A DNA stretch of 64,000 bases, from assembly GCF_026151205.1 (NCBI RefSeq), contig NC_087076.1, positions 19,649,919 through 19,713,918 of the forward strand, given 5' to 3'. Positions within the stretch are counted from its first letter, which is position 1, and each line of letters opens with the position of its first letter. The DNA comes from Bolinopsis microptera. Lineage: Eukaryota > Ctenophora > Tentaculata > Lobata > Bolinopsidae. The translations under genes were made by a program, and so were the position numbers. The notes under the pieces were generated by a model that was given only the letters and a program-made list of their open reading frames with translations, was not told the DNA's origin and searched no databases. Of the stretch, positions 51,501 through 59,300 are shown in pieces.

Positions 51501-51681
51501 TCAATACTTCAATACAATGTGAAGTATGTTAGCTGATCCCATTGCCTCAGGTTGTTGGTAGACGAGCCTCCCTCGTTCCCCCTGGATGAGACCCTGACTC
51601 TCCCACTTCCTGCATCCCATCAACCCATACCTCACTACCTTCCACCTGGCTTTGTAATGGATCTCGCTAACGGAACCTCCG
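27361..51681 (+). CDS. Pcl: Polycomb-like PHD-finger protein (PHF1/MTF2/PHF19 family), partial gene
   Basis: Seven exons (27361-27509, 34661-34829, 35396-35482, 45962-46093, 46322-46465, 46917-46999, 51551-51681) have GT/AG borders and matching phases. The product covers the helix before PHD2 ([18 protein letters not shown]), PHD2 with a full set of zinc ligands (CYC, CLNC, WFH, CVSC, CSVC), and the extended-homology region ([31 protein letters not shown]). In the family these subunits bring PRC2 to chromatin; Tudor and PHD1 domains normally precede this part, and neither is visible here, so 5' exons are missing, diverged or lost. The 3' end is open (phase 1 donor at 51682). Introns reach 10.5 kb and are packed with transposons. 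The family call is firm for exons 2-4, weaker for exon 1. Confidence 0.82.
27560..27627. repeat. 18-bp tandem repeat
   Basis: Between three and four copies of a TTTTAATAAAACAAGTA-type unit, just downstream of exon 1. Confidence 0.9.
28011..28799. mobile_element. Foldback element with CCCGGT array in its loop
   Basis: Arms 28011-28189 and 28634-28799 are inverted repeats with roughly 90% identity (TCCTCTGGATAAAGTAAAAG in the left arm, its complement in the right). The right arm, read on the minus strand, is open ([17 protein letters not shown]... [10 protein letters not shown]); the left arm translates similarly but has stops, so the arms derive from a coding sequence that I cannot identify. 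The 440-bp loop holds the CCCGGT array. CCGGTCACCTC occurs directly at about 28445 and again at about 28802. Confidence 0.7.
28231..28448. repeat. CCCGGT hexamer array
   Basis: Clusters of two to four CCCGGT hexamers, with GTTCCGGT variants, are separated by roughly 25-bp AT-rich spacers. The first units form a KpnI-site palindrome (CCCGGTACCGGG). Arrays of this kind are found as subterminal repeats in some hAT-type elements, which would fit the surrounding foldback. Confidence 0.85.
28806..30143. other. Intron sequence, no recognised feature
   Basis: Contains two loosely similar segments at about 29610-29660 and 29730-29780, each with CCCTCCCAC. Nothing coding recognised. Confidence 0.4.
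30144..30467 (+). mobile_element. Repeat A, full copy 1
   Basis: Starts ACTAGCAGGAACCCGTCT and ends TTTATATATAGTAAGATA, about 320 bp. Over 90% identical to 43145-43454. A shorter relative with the same two ends lies at 35651-35782. An inverted pair (GTGGTGTCAA...TTGACACCAC) sits near the 5' end. No coding frame; likely a non-autonomous retroelement or similar. Confidence 0.8.
30651..30775 (-). mobile_element. SINE-like repeat C, copy 2
   Basis: CATGTATCCTGGGTTTGGAC, then AGGATATGCCCG and GTTACATTACATAATTCT, the reverse complement of the 12.7 and 43.1 kb copies. Confidence 0.65.
30776..32904. other. Intron sequence with a 9-bp tandem repeat
   Basis: 31745-31788 holds about five copies of GGATTAAAC-type units. 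The rest is AT-rich; a GC-richer patch at 31140-31500 shows no domain. Confidence 0.45.
32907..33027. mobile_element. 121-bp MITE with TA target site
   Basis: CCTTACTCGGGAATATTAT at the left end is repeated in inversion at the right end, and each end is bordered by TA (32905-32906, 33028-33029). A second nested inverted pair (ATGACTGGGA/TCCCAGTCAT) lies inside. Size and TA duplication fit a Tc1/mariner-type MITE. Confidence 0.8.
33030..34660. other. Intron sequence, no recognised feature
   Basis: AT-rich DNA between the MITE and exon 2, with no supportable repeat or exon. Confidence 0.45.
34661..34829 (+). CDS. Pcl: Polycomb-like gene, exon 2 (pre-PHD2 helix)
   Basis: Acceptor TTTATTACAG, donor GGTAACTG. 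One base completes the split Arg, then 56 codons end in [18 protein letters not shown]. The LPY...L.WD..HR.N pattern directly before PHD2 is diagnostic of Polycomb-like proteins. Confidence 0.85.
35396..35482 (+). CDS. Pcl: Polycomb-like gene, exon 3 (first half of PHD2)
   Basis: Acceptor CTCCACAG, donor GGTTAGTG. 29 codons in phase 0 give [20 protein letters not shown] and then LNCRQWFHQ. The family form is YCYCGGPGEW, so a Met replaces the first Gly and Val replaces Glu; the zinc ligands are kept. Confidence 0.92.
35651..35782 (+). mobile_element. Repeat A, internally deleted copy
   Basis: Matches the first 120 bp of the copies at 30.1 and 43.1 kb and then jumps to the terminal ATAGAGTAAGATTA-like end. 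Confidence 0.75.
37553..38880 (-). pseudogene. Non-LTR retrotransposon RT, 5'-truncated
   Basis: The minus frame is open for over 400 codons and carries RT blocks in order: [68 protein letters not shown], then the thumb and the C-terminal [11 protein letters not shown]...[14 protein letters not shown] tail. Both catalytic Asp residues of YADD remain. No endonuclease or N-terminal RT fingers: similarity stops at CVAQRL near 38880 and the frame beyond is unrelated. It lies inside the intron, antisense to the Polycomb-like gene. The clade is uncertain, and the RT is not closely similar to that of the 56-kb LINE. Confidence 0.88.
39247..40633. repeat. Giant inverted repeat, left arm
   Basis: 1387 bp whose reverse complement is 41204-42584. 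From 39279 inward the arms are nearly identical; a 74-codon chance frame is translated identically in both. Near the outer edge the left arm has an extra segment (GGTCGATTTAAAGGTTCC region). No known coding domain in the arm. Confidence 0.95.
40630..40895 (+). pseudogene. LINE ORF1-like domain, N-terminal half
   Basis: The plus frame from 40632 reads [18 protein letters not shown]...FLEEVG then a stop; after a frame change it continues [18 protein letters not shown]...NLMKTERL and stops. This is the first two thirds of the same RRM-like ORF1 domain as at 17.3 kb (SLIIFGLPE...RVGKD...RPVKF). It sits in the spacer of the giant inverted repeat and begins at the arm edge. Confidence 0.7.
40985..41130 (-). 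pseudogene. LINE ORF1-like domain, C-terminal half, inverted
   Basis: The minus frame reads [12 protein letters not shown], a stop, then [19 protein letters not shown]. This is the end of the ORF1 domain (compare VYITPDRSAADRMAYKK at 17.4 kb). It overlaps the plus-strand half by about seven residues (LMKTERL/LMETGKL), so the inversion point of the palindrome cut through this domain. Confidence 0.65.
41204..42584. repeat. Giant inverted repeat, right arm
   Basis: 1381 bp, inverted partner of 39247-40633; ends 10-20 bp short of the inverted terminal region that closes at TTAA 42795. Confidence 0.95.
43028..43136 (+). mobile_element. SINE-like repeat C, copy 3
   Basis: Matches 12693-12810 closely and 30651-30775 in inversion; includes GGGCATATCCTGTCTAAACC and CAGGATGCATTAC. 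Lies 8 bp before a repeat A copy. Confidence 0.7.
43145..43454 (+). mobile_element. Repeat A, full copy 2
   Basis: Partner of 30144-30467 with the same two ends; differs mainly in the length of the TATA tract before the 3' end. Confidence 0.8.
44029..44743. mobile_element. 715-bp foldback (palindromic MITE)
   Basis: Ends TAAGGGGGCAGGGGGG and its complement CCCCCCTGCCCCCTTA. Almost the entire element folds on itself: arms of about 340 bp match at roughly 85-90% (CTCTCGAAATTGA, GGGAGTGATATATATC, GAGCGATTTTCAATC and others) around a short centre near 44385. ACTTGCA and ACTTCAA outside the ends are an imperfect candidate target duplication. Confidence 0.8.
45111..45718. repeat. Dispersed repeat D, copy 2
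   Basis: Same orientation and same end points as 16028-16645, with small insertions and deletions. Confidence 0.75.
45962..46093 (+). CDS. Pcl: Polycomb-like gene, exon 4 (second half of PHD2)
   Basis: Acceptor CCTCTTTCAG, strong donor GGTGAGGT. 44 codons begin [19 protein letters not shown] and continue [11 protein letters not shown]. The PLLFGDRF...CSVCN hallmark of the family's second PHD finger is clear. A 5-bp longer form with donor GTTTAT at 46099 is possible and would suit the alternative start of the next exon. Confidence 0.9.
46322..46465 (+). CDS. Pcl: Polycomb-like gene, exon 5 (extended homology region)
   Basis: 48 codons in phase 0 from [14 protein letters not shown] to [10 protein letters not shown], donor GGTAAGAA. 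The acceptor is uncertain: 46321 (TGACAAG) fits the strong exon 4 donor, whereas 46305 (TGACTAG) needs the weaker donor at 46099. Spacing relative to other family members favours 46321. Confidence 0.7.
46917..46999 (+). CDS. Pcl: Polycomb-like gene, exon 6
   Basis: Acceptor CTCTTCAG, donor GGTATAGG. 27 codons plus two bases: [20 protein letters not shown] and then HKNTTLY. It corresponds to the L..L......F..G.E.KKK..L end of the extended homology region. Confidence 0.75.
47098..47147. repeat. 21-bp tandem repeat
   Basis: Two and a half units of GCTAATAAGAAGCTATAAGA. Confidence 0.85.
47342..48010 (-). repeat. 3' LTR
   Basis: 669 bp, begins TGTTGTAATATGG and ends CCGTTTTCTATA on the minus strand; preceded by the purine-rich tract. 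A 79-codon plus frame inside it is incidental. Confidence 0.92.
48596..49810 (-). CDS. LTR element internal protein, pol-tail-like and low-complexity
   Basis: 404 codons on the minus strand. Residues 13-40 ([20 protein letters not shown]) resemble the end of the gypsy RNase H domain, where the family usually has HxPGKxNxxADxLSR. The remainder is polar, Ser/Arg-rich and not recognised; the C-terminus ([20 protein letters not shown]) is basic. No RT, protease or integrase motif. This fits an internally deleted pol joined to its 3' part, still open across 1.2 kb. Confidence 0.6.
   Translation of the reverse strand: MRFSKVSSSVIRKLQELANCTFTTKHISGKRNQKCGGFNRYKYQGYGKSRENVASISSSCTFSLEAALEGVNRVTREHYRCKHPILFKRLQVPVSSETVVKDDCSNMIEESCNELSVEDSMIPGFLFDENFSDDHSTVNVVQITPEVDSHHCNCSLTQADTTEKASVVAVENVSAVTRDVSSLERGVLCTASKPPQAYIYNKAKSSGAELKTDSSERFVDYSDSNSEEETDFQLRRAPVVRRREVHPKKFRLEKDGAASIYKQPSFSSTHRAVNRPAQLDLNSINPSFRTVTPLTHNIPSGDSVETVDNSAEFFTPARERSAARRSSSPVVGEGTMGHSSSMSYDTAGHDIDTTGSLSPVDLRRQSPPREERRYNTRRPEERRQPDRLGYNVRLVTDLIKLFNQ
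49876..50085 (-). CDS. Gag nucleocapsid-like zinc knuckle
   Basis: 69 codons with one perfect CCHC knuckle, [14 protein letters not shown] (C-x2-C-x4-H-x4-C), followed by a basic Arg/Gly/Gln-rich tail. This is the RNA-binding end of a retroelement Gag; the capsid part is missing. It lies first after the 5' LTR in the element's own orientation. Confidence 0.8.
   Translation of the reverse strand: MRNDDRNVRHQLEGCWECGDIGHFQRNCPSRLAGNRGRYQDRGSSYQSGYGQQSWNRVYRPNSQVPLNF
50414..51082 (-). repeat. 5' LTR
   Basis: 669 bp, partner of 47342-48010; the long shared open frame is translated identically. Confidence 0.92.
51551..51681 (+). CDS. Pcl: Polycomb-like gene, exon 7 (proline-rich)
   Basis: Acceptor TTGCCTCAG, donor GGTAAAAT. 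One base completes the Arg left open by exon 6, then [20 protein letters not shown] and [16 protein letters not shown]. Proline-rich sequence follows the extended homology region in other members. The open phase 1 donor shows that the gene goes on; I could not find the next exon before 54 kb. Confidence 0.65.
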
Positions 51682-52234
51682 GTAAAATACCTCAAATACA
51701 CTCAATTTAAAGGATTTTATAGTTTAATAATTTGACATGAAGTGTCAATTTTAAAACTTCTCACGCTGCTAGAAAGCATCGATACCATTTTTGATTCTCT
51801 TATAGTACCGAGTACCGAACTTGATGGTTTTAATAATTTAACACTTCCACCTGTCGTGAAATTGTCAGTTGCAAGCTCTATAATATAGAAATATATAAAA
51901 GTATTGACCCTCATATTAAACGCTTTGACGTGTTCCACCTTCCTCGCCTACGCGTCGTAGCGAGTAAACGCCTTGTCGGTAAAATTAAATCAATATCAGT
52001 CTCATGCCTTATGATGTGCATAATCTGCGCGAGCATAATATAGCTCCAACAGAACTTTAACTGTGATGCGATTTGATTTAGAGCAAATAAGGCAAGTTAT
52101 ATTGCAAAACAGTTGGGCATGGGGTAATATGTTAAAAAGTTCAAACTGACAAGCTGCTTCATTTGGAATGGTCGAGAAGAAAATAGCGGCAGTTTCTTAA
52201 AAAAACAGGAGAATATCTGAAAATATCCCTCTAA
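51682..52234. other. Intron or 3' sequence, no recognised feature
   Basis: AT-rich sequence downstream of exon 7. Confidence 0.4.
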
Positions 52235-52502
52235 CAGTGCTGCACGCCGCCGTTTTTTTTCTAAACGGCGGCGGAGTGGTTGAAATCGGCGGCGGCGTGA
52301 TCGGCGTGAGGTCACGTGATTCAATTTTCCTCTAGAATAATGCCATGTGGAGAGAAATTTTTAACAGTTTTGAATTTTGACACGAGGCTCGTAATATCTT
52401 GTAGTATATAGTATAAAGGTATAAACAGGTTCACGCCGTGTACGCCGTTTGAAAACGGCGGCGGCGGCGTGGCCGGAAAATTATCGGCGGCGTGCAGCAC
52501 TG
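52235..52502. mobile_element. 268-bp hAT-type MITE
   Basis: Ends CAGTGCTGCACGCCGCCG and the inverted CGGCGGCGTGCAGCACTG. Flanking 8-mers CCCTCTAA and CCCTCTAT agree at seven of eight positions, as expected for an older hAT duplication. Internal CGGCGG clusters give it GC content far above its surroundings. Non-coding. Confidence 0.85.
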
Positions 52503-52510
52503 CCCTCTAT

Positions 52511-53857
52511 AAAGCACCTTCCTTGCACAGCAATATAGTTATACTAACTTACTAATATTGTTTATTAACAAACCTACGCACTCTTTTTCTAAATTTCATA
52601 GTGAACTTGTATTGTTTTTATATATTTCTTTAAACATTTAAAATATAATTTGGAACATTACAGTAACGTTATTCAAATCTCAAACAGAAAAAGTATATTT
52701 CGAAGATTTGTGTTTGGATCATTATATGATCGTGGGTGTATAATGATTTTGATTGCATGATTTTGATTGGGCAGTGATAGTGAGTGAGACAATGTTGGGA
52801 GTGCCAGCCAGTAACTCTGTCAAATGAACAGCCCACTGAGGAGTGGGTGAGCGCAAACGAGAGAACAGCAGAAAGCTGTGATGATATGATTGGATAACTT
52901 GAAACTGAAGAGCGCAATTGGAAACAATCGGTAACAAAAACAATAGGTATTGGGTAGGCTTGTCGACGAAATGTTTACAATTTCAGACATCAAATAGTTA
53001 TCGGTTCAATAAATTGGGGCTCTTACTTTGAATATAAATTCCATGAACAGAATGGCATTCTAGTTCAACAAAGTGCGTACATAGATCAATGTGGCAATGT
53101 ATAAATGTATGATGTATCTTGTATTACATGGAAATTCCAAGGCTACGTACGACACATTATATGCCATTATGGAATGTAGTAGGCAGTACCTACCCTTGAA
53201 ATTCCTCTAACTCTATAACAAAGCTATGAGATGAAATGCTTCATTATAAGTGTATTATAATACGGTAATACTAAAGATCATACTCACAGACTAAACTCTA
53301 AACGTCCTATAAGCGGTTTTATTTGAATTCCTCAAACACAGCTCAGGACTAATTTCGTGGTTGCGGTGATTCGGTCTTGCTAGCACAAGGAATATAATTT
53401 AAGTCGCGTTAATAAATTATGAGGAATCATTATTAATGATTCATTGATCTTGACGCCCCTTTATTCCCGAATTTTTGGCTAAATGGATAAAAAACAGCTA
53501 AAATTTGAGTTAGGATAAAAATGTTGTAAAATTTTCATGAATCACGTGACTAAATCGTGGAAAGACCAAAAAAGGACAACGTTCGCTCGACACCGTGAAT
53601 ATACTACAACATCTCATGATAAACTATATAATAATATAGTCTATTATTAGATGTTGTGCTTACCCACTCATAGGTGCAGATTTCGTTTTGAGGTGAACTT
53701 TTAAGTTCCCGAGAAATTTTCTTAAGTTTGCTTTTTTTTTCCTCCTCGGGCACATTCGTAACCTACGGGCCAGGTAAACCTAAACTACATATTGACCGTT
53801 ATTTACGTCGGTATCTGTTGAGGAGCCAAATCATCTGAAAAGCCCTTAACCTATATT
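52511..53857. other. No recognised feature
   Basis: AT-rich. A spaced inverted pair (ACAACATCT...AGATGTTGT) at 53608-53660 is the only structure seen; no exon for the Polycomb-like gene found. Confidence 0.4.
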
Positions 53858-53864
53858 TTGCTCA

Positions 53865-54245
53865 GGCACGTAGCCAAGATTTTTCTTTGGGGGGGGGGGG
53901 CCGGGGGGGCTGTCGGCGAGCGAAGCTGCAAGCTGTGGCAGGGGTCTGGGGCGCGGCCCCCAGCGGGGTCCAGGTAAGGGCGGACCACATTGGCGGGGGC
54001 TAGGGGGGGCGCAGCCCCCCGGAAAAATTTTGCGAAATAGGGTGTTTTAGGCTAAATACAAGTCCATAAGTGACTACCCACACGCAACCTCTTAATAACT
54101 CACGTAATTCGTCTCCAAATTGCACCAAAATTTCAGAGATTATAGATATGGGTCAAACTTAGATTTCCTGAAAGTTTCGTAAGCCACGCCCAATTACAGT
54201 GGGCGTGGCGTGACACTCCCTCTTTTTCACTATTGTCTTCATAAA
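53865..54245. repeat. G-rich repeat preceding the LINE
   Basis: Begins GGCACGTAGCCAAGATTTTT, followed by runs of 12 and 7 G and by GC hairpins (GGGGGGGCGCAGCCCCCC near 54005). Further on is a perfect 9-bp stem, GCCACGCCC/GGGCGTGGC, at about 54183-54209. The composition differs sharply from its neighbours. It could be the LINE 5' untranslated region or a separate older element into which the LINE inserted. Confidence 0.6.
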
Positions 54246-54249
54246 ATGA

Positions 54250-56319
54250 GAACGCTTTAAGCTAAGAACTCAAAATTTTTTGCACACATTTGGCTTGATA
54301 ATTGAAAACTTTTCCAAAAGTTTCAAGTTCATTTGCTCTTTTGTCAAATGCCACCAGGATCGTATCAACAAAACGGTTGAGGACGTTTTTCAGTTGGATG
54401 TTAAGTTTGACAAGACCACTATTTATCGGATGAGTGACCCCTCACACAGTATTCCATACGGCAACACTAGCCAGGAAAACAGCAATTTCTCTCCAGTAGT
54501 TGCAGTGTTGGCACTTGGTCTGAAGGATCCACGCCCCATGTACATCAAGACCCAAGCTGGGAGTCAAGTAACCCACAAAGCGGCCCTTATGTCTGGCACG
54601 TTGTGCGTACTCAGTGGCAAGACAGAGTTGAGATACAAACGCTCGATACCTAGAGGTTGGGGAAAAGTAGAAGAACAGTACTTCCTGATATTTGAACAGA
54701 AATGTCCAACAGAAACTGACAGCGCCCTCAAAGGTCCGCAGAAGAACCCTCAGTCAGACATCACCAAGGAACAGGCTGAAGAAATGAACTTCCCCCTCCT
54801 TAAGACTCCCCCCACTGTTGTTCGAGTAACGTCTGTAGCAGACAACCTGGATTATGAAGCAGATGGAGGACTCCTGCTTGCATCAACGATCAGTGCAGTT
54901 GTAGGGAAGATGGATGAGGGAACGGTAGATAAGGAGCTCATAAGAAGTCAAGTCTCAACTGCAGGATCTTTATCTGAAAAGCGGACAAGACTTCAGAACA
55001 AAATGTGCATGTCAATCGGGGAACTCTCCATGTCAGCAGCCAATAACTCGATGTCTCACGGCATGAACTTCTCACGATGTGACTCCCCGAGGATCGAAGA
55101 CGTGGAAATGAAAGATGACATTGCATCAGTGCGTAATGCTCAAAAATGTGTGGAGAACTCTCTAAAGCATGTTGTGGATTCCATCGTATCTGTCAAGGCG
55201 AATGTAGCAACTCTCCAGGAAGCGACCAAACAACAAACTCAAAAAGACATCTCGCCTCACCCAACCAGCAACACCGACGTTTTGGATGCGATTAGTGATT
55301 TGAAAAGTGCAGTGAGTGATTGCAACAACAGAATCGACAATCTGAGCAAGACAAATGTGTTTACACAAACGATAAAGGAGTGCAATGGTAAAATTGATGA
55401 CCTTGTGGAGAACATAAACGGCACAAAAGATGACCTTCAGTCAATGAGGAAGATTCTGAACGACCTTAGTCAAAATGGAGTAGATATCATGAAGAAATCG
55501 GTGGAAGACATGGGGAGCTACTACAATAGTGTCTTCTGCGATGAAACAAGGGAGCACATTAAAGACATCCACGCGTATGTAACACACCAAATGTGCGAGG
55601 TCGCAAGTCAAACTGACCCTTTGATAAAAGAAATAGCAGCGTTAGGAGACCAACCGAACCTAGCCTCGCCTTCGCCCAAATTTGGTTTCCCCGATCCAAT
55701 AAAGCCCTCCCTGAAAGTCTTGGTCGAAAGTGGGCAACCCATCAACGTTTGGCTTGTTACCGATTCAATTATGAGACACATTGATGAGTCATGCTTGGAA
55801 TTTAGGAAATATAGGTTGAATTTCAAAAGAATCGACTTTACATGTAGTGAATCACTGACCGGTGAATACATGATGGGGAGCAAAATACCAACAGAGAAGC
55901 CTCAACTAATATATGTACATCTCGGCATCAATGATATACACAAAGGAGAGGACATTACCAAAATCATCGACAACTTCAAGATCTTTAATGAAATGCTAGA
56001 ACTAGTATCTCCCACCACCAGACTGGTCATCTCTTGCCCCCTACTGAACGGAAACACCTACCAGAACCGACACGTCTTTTCCTTGAGGAGATCCCTGTCC
56101 TTATTGGTCAATCAGCAGCAAGACGAGGACCCTAAAACAAAAAGGATTTTCCTTCAGAGAAATGATAAGTTCTTCATTAACACTCAGTCCACTTCTAAGC
56201 AGAACTTGATGTACTTCCGCGATAATCTCCATCTATCAGAAAGAGGAATGCATGCAATCACCAACACCATGAGAGACACCCTCGACAAGATCTTCAGGGA
56301 GTTTGAGCTTCCAGTCTAA
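54250..56319 (+). CDS. LINE ORF1: AlkB-like fold, coiled coil, SGNH hydrolase
   Basis: The frame opens at 54250; the first ATG is at 54430, which would cut into the first domain, so the true start may be upstream or damaged. Numbering from 54280, residues 40-140 follow the AlkB plan (TIYRMSDPSHSIP, SPVVAVLALG, SGTLCVLSGKTELRYKRSIP), but HxD is replaced by YGN and the distal His by Arg, so no iron site remains. Residues 280-440 are helical and coiled-coil-like. Residues 488-670 are SGNH/GDSL hydrolase-like: Ser in VTDS (496), Asn in GIND (551), Asp and His in DNLHL (648, 651). CR1-type ORF1 esterases are known; the dead AlkB-like module is my inference from motif order. Confidence 0.75.
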   Translation, partial: ERFKLRTQNFLHTFGLIIENFSKSFKFICSFVKCHQDRINKTVEDVFQLDVKFDKTTIYRMSDPSHSIPYGNTSQENSNFSPVVAVLALGLKDPRPMYIKTQAGSQVTHKAALMSGTLCVLSGKTELRYKRSIPRGWGKVEEQYFLIFEQKCPTETDSALKGPQKNPQSDITKEQAEEMNFPLLKTPPTVVRVTSVADNLDYEADGGLLLASTISAVVGKMDEGTVDKELIRSQVSTAGSLSEKRTRLQNKMCMSIGELSMSAANNSMSHGMNFSRCDSPRIEDVEMKDDIASVRNAQKCVENSLKHVVDSIVSVKANVATLQEATKQQTQKDISPHPTSNTDVLDAISDLKSAVSDCNNRIDNLSKTNVFTQTIKECNGKIDDLVENINGTKDDLQSMRKILNDLSQNGVDIMKKSVEDMGSYYNSVFCDETREHIKDIHAYVTHQMCEVASQTDPLIKEIAALGDQPNLASPSPKFGFPDPIKPSLKVLVESGQPINVWLVTDSIMRHIDESCLEFRKYRLNFKRIDFTCSESLTGEYMMGSKIPTEKPQLIYVHLGINDIHKGEDITKIIDNFKIFNEMLELVSPTTRLVISCPLLNGNTYQNRHVFSLRRSLSLLVNQQQDEDPKTKRIFLQRNDKFFINTQSTSKQNLMYFRDNLHLSERGMHAITNTMRDTLDKIFREFELPV

Positions 56320-56369
56320 ATTTTAGTCTTCAAATCATGACCACCAACCCAACCTCTTAAAAAAATACT

Positions 56370-59300
56370 ATGAATTTACAATCCAAAATTATAAGCTGGA
56401 ACATCCAATCAACAAATACAACTTTTGGCTCTAAGTTTGATGACCCTCAATTTTGTGCCGTCTTTGACAAGTTTCCTATTGTCTGCCTTCAAGAAATAAG
56501 ACAACCTGTCAAACACTCGGGTTACAGGTCCTTCAATAAAACCCGCCGGGACAAAAAACATGGTGGCGTATGCATAATGGTCCAAAACGAAATATCCAAA
56601 GGCGTTAAACTTGAAAAATCCACAATTGAAGATGTTGTTGCCTGTAAACTTGACAAAAATTACTTTGGCGTAGATAATGATATATTCATTGTTAACTCAT
56701 ACATTAAGCCAGCTAACACTTCCTCTAAAAACTCAAATATTTCGGGCTTTGACACCATCCGTGAACTGGACCAATTTCTCAATGTTCTTTTAAGTAAAGG
56801 TGATGTCATTACTTGTGGTGACTTCAACTCGCGTATCGGCCATGACATTGACTTTATCAAAGAGGACAAATGTGGCTACGAGAGCTTCATTCCCCTGCCA
56901 GAAGACTACACCCCACAAGAAATTCCAACCAGGAACTCAAAGGACAAAAAGTCGAACAATTACAAAAGACCCTTTCTAGAAATGCTTGTCAATAATGAAC
57001 TCCATATTCTCAATGGGAGAACTTTAGGAGACTCGTATGGTGACTTCACTTGTATTCAGACCAGCGGTGCCAGCGTTGTTGACTACTTTATTATATCCCC
57101 AAACTGCAGTAAGTATCTAAGTCATATGACAATCCAGCCGTTCACTTGCTTTTCTGATCATAAACCACTACTCCTGGCACTCAACTTCTCTCCTTCCAAC
57201 ACTCTTGTAAACACAAAGGCACTCCATGAAACTTACGCTCGAGCCCCACTTCGTTACAAAATAACTCCTGATAGCCTTTCAAGCTTACGGGATACAATGA
57301 TGGACCCACTTGTGGAAGAATGTTCCAAAAGCCTCTTAGAAACAGATTATCCCGAAGATCTCCTAGGTACATACAAATTAAACGAAGATATCACAGTACA
57401 CTTGAACAAAATAGCAGACAAATGTCTCCAAAAGACCAAACATCCCAAAATAACCAAAAAGGGATCAATAAATAAACAACCCTGGTTCAAACAAGCCACC
57501 AGAGAAGCTAAAATATCTTGTACTCGTGCAGCTCAAATTGTTTCTGATTTCCCCAATAGCGATTATCTTCGAAAAAATTTTTACCAAGTAAAAAATACGT
57601 ACAAAAGTTTAATTGACCGTACAAAAAACAAATATCTTGACAAACTGAATACAGATATTGAATCTGGTAAAATTCTAAACTGGAAACAATTCAAAAAACT
57701 GAAAAAATTTAAAGGAAGAGTTGACAAATTTGATTGCCATGACATGGACAACTTTCAAAAATTCTTTGGTAAACTTTATGCTAATGCACATAGCACCATA
57801 ACTGTAGAGAATAAGGAAGAAATGCTTCAAAATGCAGAGGCTATTAACAATAATTTCCAACCATCCCCTGCACAATCAATACTCAATGGCCAGATCTCTG
57901 TGGACGAAATATCTACTGCGATCTCTTCACTCAAAAACGGCAAAAGTTCCTCGGAGGATATGATATGTAATGAAATACTGAAGACCTTGTCCACAACAAA
58001 CACACAACTCCTTTGCAAAGTCTTTAACCGCTGTTTGGACACTGGAACTTACCCATGGAACAACAGCATTATTACACCCCTACACAAAAAAGGCGACAAA
58101 GATAATCCAGACAATTACAGAGCAGTTGCTGTGAGTAGTACAATCGGAAAACTATTTTCGACCATCATGTTAAACAGGATAATCAAGTTCAAAAATGAAT
58201 ACAACCCGGACCCCATAAATCAACTTGGCTTCGCTAAAGGAGCTCAAACATATGACCACATACTCACACTCAACACCATTACGTCTAAATACAAAAAGCT
58301 CAAGGTTCCCGTCTATGCTGTTTTTGTGGACTTCCGGAAGGCCTTCGACTCTGTTTGCCGTGAAGCTCTTTTCTTAAAATTAGCTAAACTAGGTATCACT
58401 GGCAAAACATTTAATGTTCTTAAACATATGTATAAAAATTCCACTGGCCAGATAAAACTATCTGGATTTGTCAGCGAAAAATTCGATATCAATAAAGGAA
58501 CTGAACAGGGTCATCCACTTTCCCCTGATCTATTTAAGATATACATCAGAGATCTTTCCCCTCGACTAGAATATGATAACTGTCCGAAACTAATGAACCA
58601 ACTTATCAGTCACTTACTATGGGCAGATGATCTGATACTCTTGGCACTGGACCCCAAAACCCTCCAAAAGCAACTCGATGCTTTGAACAATTTCTGCTTG
58701 GAATGGGGCGTCGAAATTAATGCAGATAAAACTAAACTCATGAAATTTAATGCCCGTTTTGATACTTATCAGCCGGTTCCCCTCAAAATTGGTGATCACT
58801 TGTTAGAAGAAGTCGAGTCATACTGCTATCTAGGAATCGAAATACACAAATCCGGCACATTCACAAATGCCCGAACTGAGCTCAAAAAGAAGGCCATGCG
58901 TGCACTTTATGCCATGAAAAGCTCAGTAAACAAATCCAAATTATCATTCCGCTCTCTAACAACACTCTTTGATGGTCTTATTAAACCTATCGTTCTTTAC
59001 GGAGCGCCTATTTACACACCTAACATGGCTATCATAAAACACATAACAAAACAAGTCGATCTCAATAATATGGATGCCGACACAAAAACAAAATTTCAAA
59101 CTAGTATCCTCAAGAAAGTTAGCCTTCTGAACAGCGAAAAAGTTCACCTTCACTTTCTTAAATGGTCACTGGGGGTAAATCGTAAAGCCAGCAACGCAGG
59201 CGTCTGGGGTGAGTCAGGCCGCTACCCATTAATCTATGAATGTATTAACCTCACTCTCAAATATAGCCAACGTTTGAAAAATCTCAAAGATAACTCCCTT

